Below, piece by piece: positions 5,020-7,586 of a stretch of 7,586 nt of DNA (the first letter of the stretch is position 1; every line of letters starts with the position of its first letter). The position numbers and the translations under genes were made by a program. The notes beneath the pieces are model-generated. The model was not told the origin of the DNA, made no database searches, and saw nothing but the letters and a program-made list of their open reading frames with translations. The DNA is from Bacteroidales bacterium (GTDB taxonomy: Bacteria; Bacteroidota; Bacteroidia; Bacteroidales; JAAUTT01): positions 1 through 7,586 of the forward strand of contig JANXXY010000249.1 in the NCBI GenBank assembly GCA_025350365.1. Direction: 5' to 3'.

Positions 5020-6003
5020 TTATTTCTTTTCAAAAATCCGAACCAATTTGGACGATGCATCGAGTACATAGATAATTCCCTTTGAGTCGGCAGCTAAATC
5101 GTGAATACGTGCACCAATGCTGCAATTATTTAGCGCCTGAGTGTTAGGATCGGAAAGCGACGCCACGATACATTCAAACTTACCTGACTGATCATGCAGT
5201 TTTATGCGATCCAACCCTTTCTCACTAGTTACAAATTTTCCGTTGGGAAGTATACAAAAATGAATTGGATTACAGCAGCCTGCAAATCCATTAGGTTGCA
5301 TAGATGCCACTCCCCATGAAGTACGAAAACCACCATTTTCAGTGAAATTGATTAACTCGTGTTTGCCAGGGTTTACGATCCACAACTCATTATCAGGACT
5401 AAGAGCCACATCGAAATATAAACTCGGTACAATGAATCCGTCAATACCTTTTGATTTATCTTTCTTTCCAATTACGGTTATTAATTTGCCATCCGGATCG
5501 TACCTGAAAACGAGACGATTTTCGGCATCTGCCACATACACATTTGTTTCGTTTACCGCAATAGAAGTGATATATCCCTTCGAATTATAGCTTTTCCAAT
5601 TTGTTTGTTTTCCACTTTTAGTAGAATAAACTTCAACATGATTTCCAATACCAGCATAAAGTATATCGCCGGATATGGCAATACAATTAGCAGAGGAATC
5701 GAGTTTTAAGGTGTTCACCTTCTGCAACGATTTGTTGAAAACCTGAACTTCATTGTCTCCGGCTATGTATATGTTCGAGCTGCTATCAATGGCAAGTGCA
5801 TGAACAACACCCAATGATGGATTGATATGCCTTACTTCGCGGTAGCAAATAAGTGAAGAATCAATTTTCCTGAGTTTTTCCAGATTGTATTCCGTTGGGT
5901 TACCCTGATTATTTTCCCGGTTGGTGAACAAATCGCGACCAATTAGAAATATAACAACTAACAGGAAGAGAAGCGACAGACCAATTATTAGTTTTTGTTT
6001 CAT
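5020..6003 (-). CDS. Membrane-anchored NHL-type beta-propeller with GCCNP motif
   Basis: A 327-residue protein from the ATG at 6003, which leaves 11 bases after the upstream stop; an earlier in-frame ATG at 6039 would overlap that gene and adds a charged, unlikely N-terminus. Residues 4-22 form a single hydrophobic anchor, so the rest should be periplasmic. The body has repeated strand units such as ALAIDSSSNIYIAGDNEVQV, SIAVNETNVYVADAENRLVF, DVALSPDNELWIVNPGKHEL and DLAADSKGIIYVLDASSKLV, typical of NHL/six-bladed propellers. A distinctive AGCCNPIHFCILPNG stretch (242-255, Cys243, 244, 250), followed by FVTSEKGLDRIK, and further C278 and C294, suggest a metal or disulfide site. I recall similar GCCNP-VTSEKG proteins in other bacteria, but their function is not known to me. 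Confidence 0.8.
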   Translation of the reverse strand: MKQKLIIGLSLLFLLVVIFLIGRDLFTNRENNQGNPTEYNLEKLRKIDSSLICYREVRHINPSLGVVHALAIDSSSNIYIAGDNEVQVFNKSLQKVNTLKLDSSANCIAISGDILYAGIGNHVEVYSTKSGKQTNWKSYNSKGYITSIAVNETNVYVADAENRLVFRYDPDGKLITVIGKKDKSKGIDGFIVPSLYFDVALSPDNELWIVNPGKHELINFTENGGFRTSWGVASMQPNGFAGCCNPIHFCILPNGKFVTSEKGLDRIKLHDQSGKFECIVASLSDPNTQALNNCSIGARIHDLAADSKGIIYVLDASSKLVRIFEKK

Positions 6004-6014
6004 TTCATGATGTT

Positions 6015-7442
6015 TTACTTTGCTTTTACGTCTATGCAAACCATTTGTTTCGAATCGCGCATCAACAGTTTTCCATCGGCAATGGCAAGAGGTCCCCAGG
6101 CATCCTGGCCGTCGATAATTTTTGCTTTATCAAGAAAAATAAATTTCGAAGTGCTGGCTTTTGCAATGGTTAGAGTTCCTTCGTCGTTTAGAATAAAAAA
6201 TTTACCGTCGGCTATGATATATGGGCCTAAACCATAACGGTCGGTTTTGCTGCTTGTCCATAAGATATTTTTTAAATCATTGGGTTTACAGCAAACAAGT
6301 TGGTTTCTGGTTGTTCCTCCGTCTTTTGGCTGTATCGTGAACAGAAAATTATTGTAAAGTATAGGAGTTTGCTGTTCTGAAGCAACGCCATCGTTTGGCT
6401 TGTACATTTGAAGTATTTTTACGGAAAATGCATTGCCTTCCTTCACCAGTTGAATTAATGTTCCTCCGGCGCCGTAACCGGCAGTCATAAATATTTTCCC
6501 GTTGTCCAGAATCACGGGAGATGGAGCTACTACCGAAGGTCTAAATTTATCTGATTTCCAAAGGATCTTCCCTCGGTTCGAACCTTCTGCCGAAACACCA
6601 ACCATTCCTCCAACGGCGCAATACACATACATTTTCTTTCCGCCAAATTTCATTGTTACAATTGATGAATGAGACATTTGCCAATTGTCGGGATTTGGCG
6701 TTTCCCAAGCTACTTTACCCGTGGCACAGTCAATACCAATCATTAATGAACTCCCTCCCGGCGCAATTATAGCGGTGTCGTTATCAATAAGAGGGCATTG
6801 TCCGGTATACCATAGGGGCACTTCGACCTTGTATTTTTTTACAAGGTCAATTCCCCATAAAAAATCGCCATTTTGAGGATTGCAGCACATCACATGGCAT
6901 TTGGGGCCTATGGTAACAATATATTTGTCGGTCATGGCCGGAACGGTTCGCGACATGCCGTGGTTTCGCTTTAGGCTTACACTATACCAGCGTCGCCAGA
7001 TCTCAGCTCCTGTTTCGAGCGAAAAACATCGAAGAGCATCGTTCTTTTTACGTTCATCATAATCGAGGATATATACTTTTCCATTATAAATGACTGGTGC
7101 GGCATGACCTTCGCCAAGCTCGACCTTCCATAATATTTTCGGACCGTATTTGCCCCAATTATCAATTAGTTTGATTTTCTCTTTATTGATGTTATCCATA
7201 TCAGCGCCTCTGAATCTTGGCCATTTACCTGTGAGGGCTGAAGTGAAGGTGGAATATTCCTTAAATTTCTCGCCGATTACAACCAGTGTATCAGCGCTTC
7301 CATCCTTCAATGGACGGTGATCAAGACCAGGTACATTAGCCGATAAATACTTTACAGGATTGTGGAAAAACCAATAGCTAAAAACAGCAATACTAGTGAT
7401 GATAACCCCTGTAAGAATATATTTTTCAGTTCTGTTTTGCAT
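6015..7442 (-). CDS. Membrane-anchored PQQ-like beta-propeller protein
   Basis: A 475-residue protein with one N-terminal membrane anchor (9-26) and a large periplasmic part. After a linker, WPRFRGADMDN (74-84) opens a PQQ-like propeller, a motif common in outer-membrane/periplasmic PQQ-like proteins. Blades follow as KILWKVELGEGHAAPVIYNG, RCFSLETGAEIWRR, VMCCNPQNGDFLWGIDL, GIDCATGKVAWETPNPDNW, GKILWKSDKF, VCCKPNDLKNILW and a closing GPLAIADGKLL. The family is structural: it includes true quinoprotein dehydrogenases and non-enzymatic scaffolds, and I see no clear proof of PQQ binding. Vicinal cysteines occur at 186-187 and 384-385. It is the first gene of the locus, 11 bases before the NHL gene, so the two propellers are probably co-expressed. 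Confidence 0.83.
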   Translation of the reverse strand: MQNRTEKYILTGVIITSIAVFSYWFFHNPVKYLSANVPGLDHRPLKDGSADTLVVIGEKFKEYSTFTSALTGKWPRFRGADMDNINKEKIKLIDNWGKYGPKILWKVELGEGHAAPVIYNGKVYILDYDERKKNDALRCFSLETGAEIWRRWYSVSLKRNHGMSRTVPAMTDKYIVTIGPKCHVMCCNPQNGDFLWGIDLVKKYKVEVPLWYTGQCPLIDNDTAIIAPGGSSLMIGIDCATGKVAWETPNPDNWQMSHSSIVTMKFGGKKMYVYCAVGGMVGVSAEGSNRGKILWKSDKFRPSVVAPSPVILDNGKIFMTAGYGAGGTLIQLVKEGNAFSVKILQMYKPNDGVASEQQTPILYNNFLFTIQPKDGGTTRNQLVCCKPNDLKNILWTSSKTDRYGLGPYIIADGKFFILNDEGTLTIAKASTSKFIFLDKAKIIDGQDAWGPLAIADGKLLMRDSKQMVCIDVKAK

Positions 7443-7555
7443 TCAAATATTGTATCTAAAAAAGTGGTTCTGTTTGCAGCCTTAAGGCAAATCCCCTAAC
7501 GTATAAAACGGCTAATATAAATAAATGATTTAATTTTAACTAACAAATCAATACG
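7443..7555. promoter_or_regulatory. Divergent intergenic region
   Basis: This gap separates the minus-strand redox locus from a plus-strand gene and should hold promoters for both. I found no exact TAnnTTTG box on either strand, so the elements cannot be pinned down by eye. An A/T-rich stretch precedes the plus-strand start. Confidence 0.35.
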
Positions 7556-7586
7556 ATGAAAATACACCTTGCTATCATTATCTTTC
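7556..7586 (+). CDS. Start of an unidentified divergent gene (partial)
   Basis: An ATG at 7556 opens the frame MKIHLAIIIF, which runs off the window. The basic then hydrophobic start looks like a signal peptide or membrane anchor, so the product is probably exported. The A-rich leader before it is typical of Bacteroidota starts. Nothing more can be said about its function. Its divergent position may tie it to the redox locus. Confidence 0.45.
   Translation, partial: MKIHLAIIIF

Noticed and set aside
6685..7165. Short frames on both strands over the PQQ-like gene
   Set aside because: Shadows of a well-supported 475-residue coding frame.
7494..7502. CCTAACGTA resembling the CTAACGTTG motif
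   Set aside because: Incomplete match with no pairing arm found nearby, and it lies in the divergent promoter region rather than beside a cassette.

Overview
The window looks like a chromosomal segment of an AT-rich Bacteroidota (a Bacteroidales/Marinilabiliales-like organism). Two upstream regions carry the TAnnTTTG -7 box typical of this phylum, the leaders are A-rich, and the proteins have the usual Bacteroidota flavour. The taxon is inferred, not proven.

Region 1 (about 1-2937) reads like an integron-type cassette array in which every recognisable gene is on the minus strand. In minus-strand order it holds: a 3' fragment of an antitoxin plus a broken MazF/PemK toxin (2917-2493); a fold-back attC-like element (about 2483-2355); a short cassette with no recognisable gene; a second attC-like element (about 2094-1965); a HigBA-type pair whose toxin is frameshifted and whose antitoxin is intact (1914-1278); a stretch without a recognised gene; a third, weaker attC-like element (about 823-712); an intact Phd/YefM-YoeB pair (609-95); and the first half of a fourth attC-like site at the window edge (83 and below). 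The elements share the motif CTAACGTTG, a long arm-to-arm stem and, in the two best copies, a 72-73 nt loop. No integrase is visible. Two of the three toxin genes are dead, whereas the antitoxin genes are intact except for the one cut by the region boundary.

Region 2 (2938-7442, minus strand) is a four-gene membrane/periplasmic redox locus. Transcription runs from a membrane-anchored PQQ-like beta-propeller protein (7442-6015), to a membrane-anchored NHL-type beta-propeller with a GCCNP motif (6003-5020), to a Cys-rich polyferredoxin with a twin-arginine-like leader (4855-4286), to a NapH/NosR-type polytopic membrane iron-sulfur protein (4209-2938). The last two resemble the NapG-NapH electron-transfer pair, but no nitrate reductase or other catalytic subunit is in view. 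The inferred job is moving electrons between membrane quinol and an unknown periplasmic partner, with the two propellers as partner, scaffold or enzyme. Cysteine pairs recur in both propellers.

At the right edge a divergent plus-strand gene starts at 7556 and runs off the window after ten codons. The most noteworthy points are the attC-like fold-back repeats, the selective decay of toxins (including two Trp codons turned into TGA in mazF), the cassette region abutting the 3' end of the redox locus with a truncated antitoxin, and the uncharacterised four-gene redox module.
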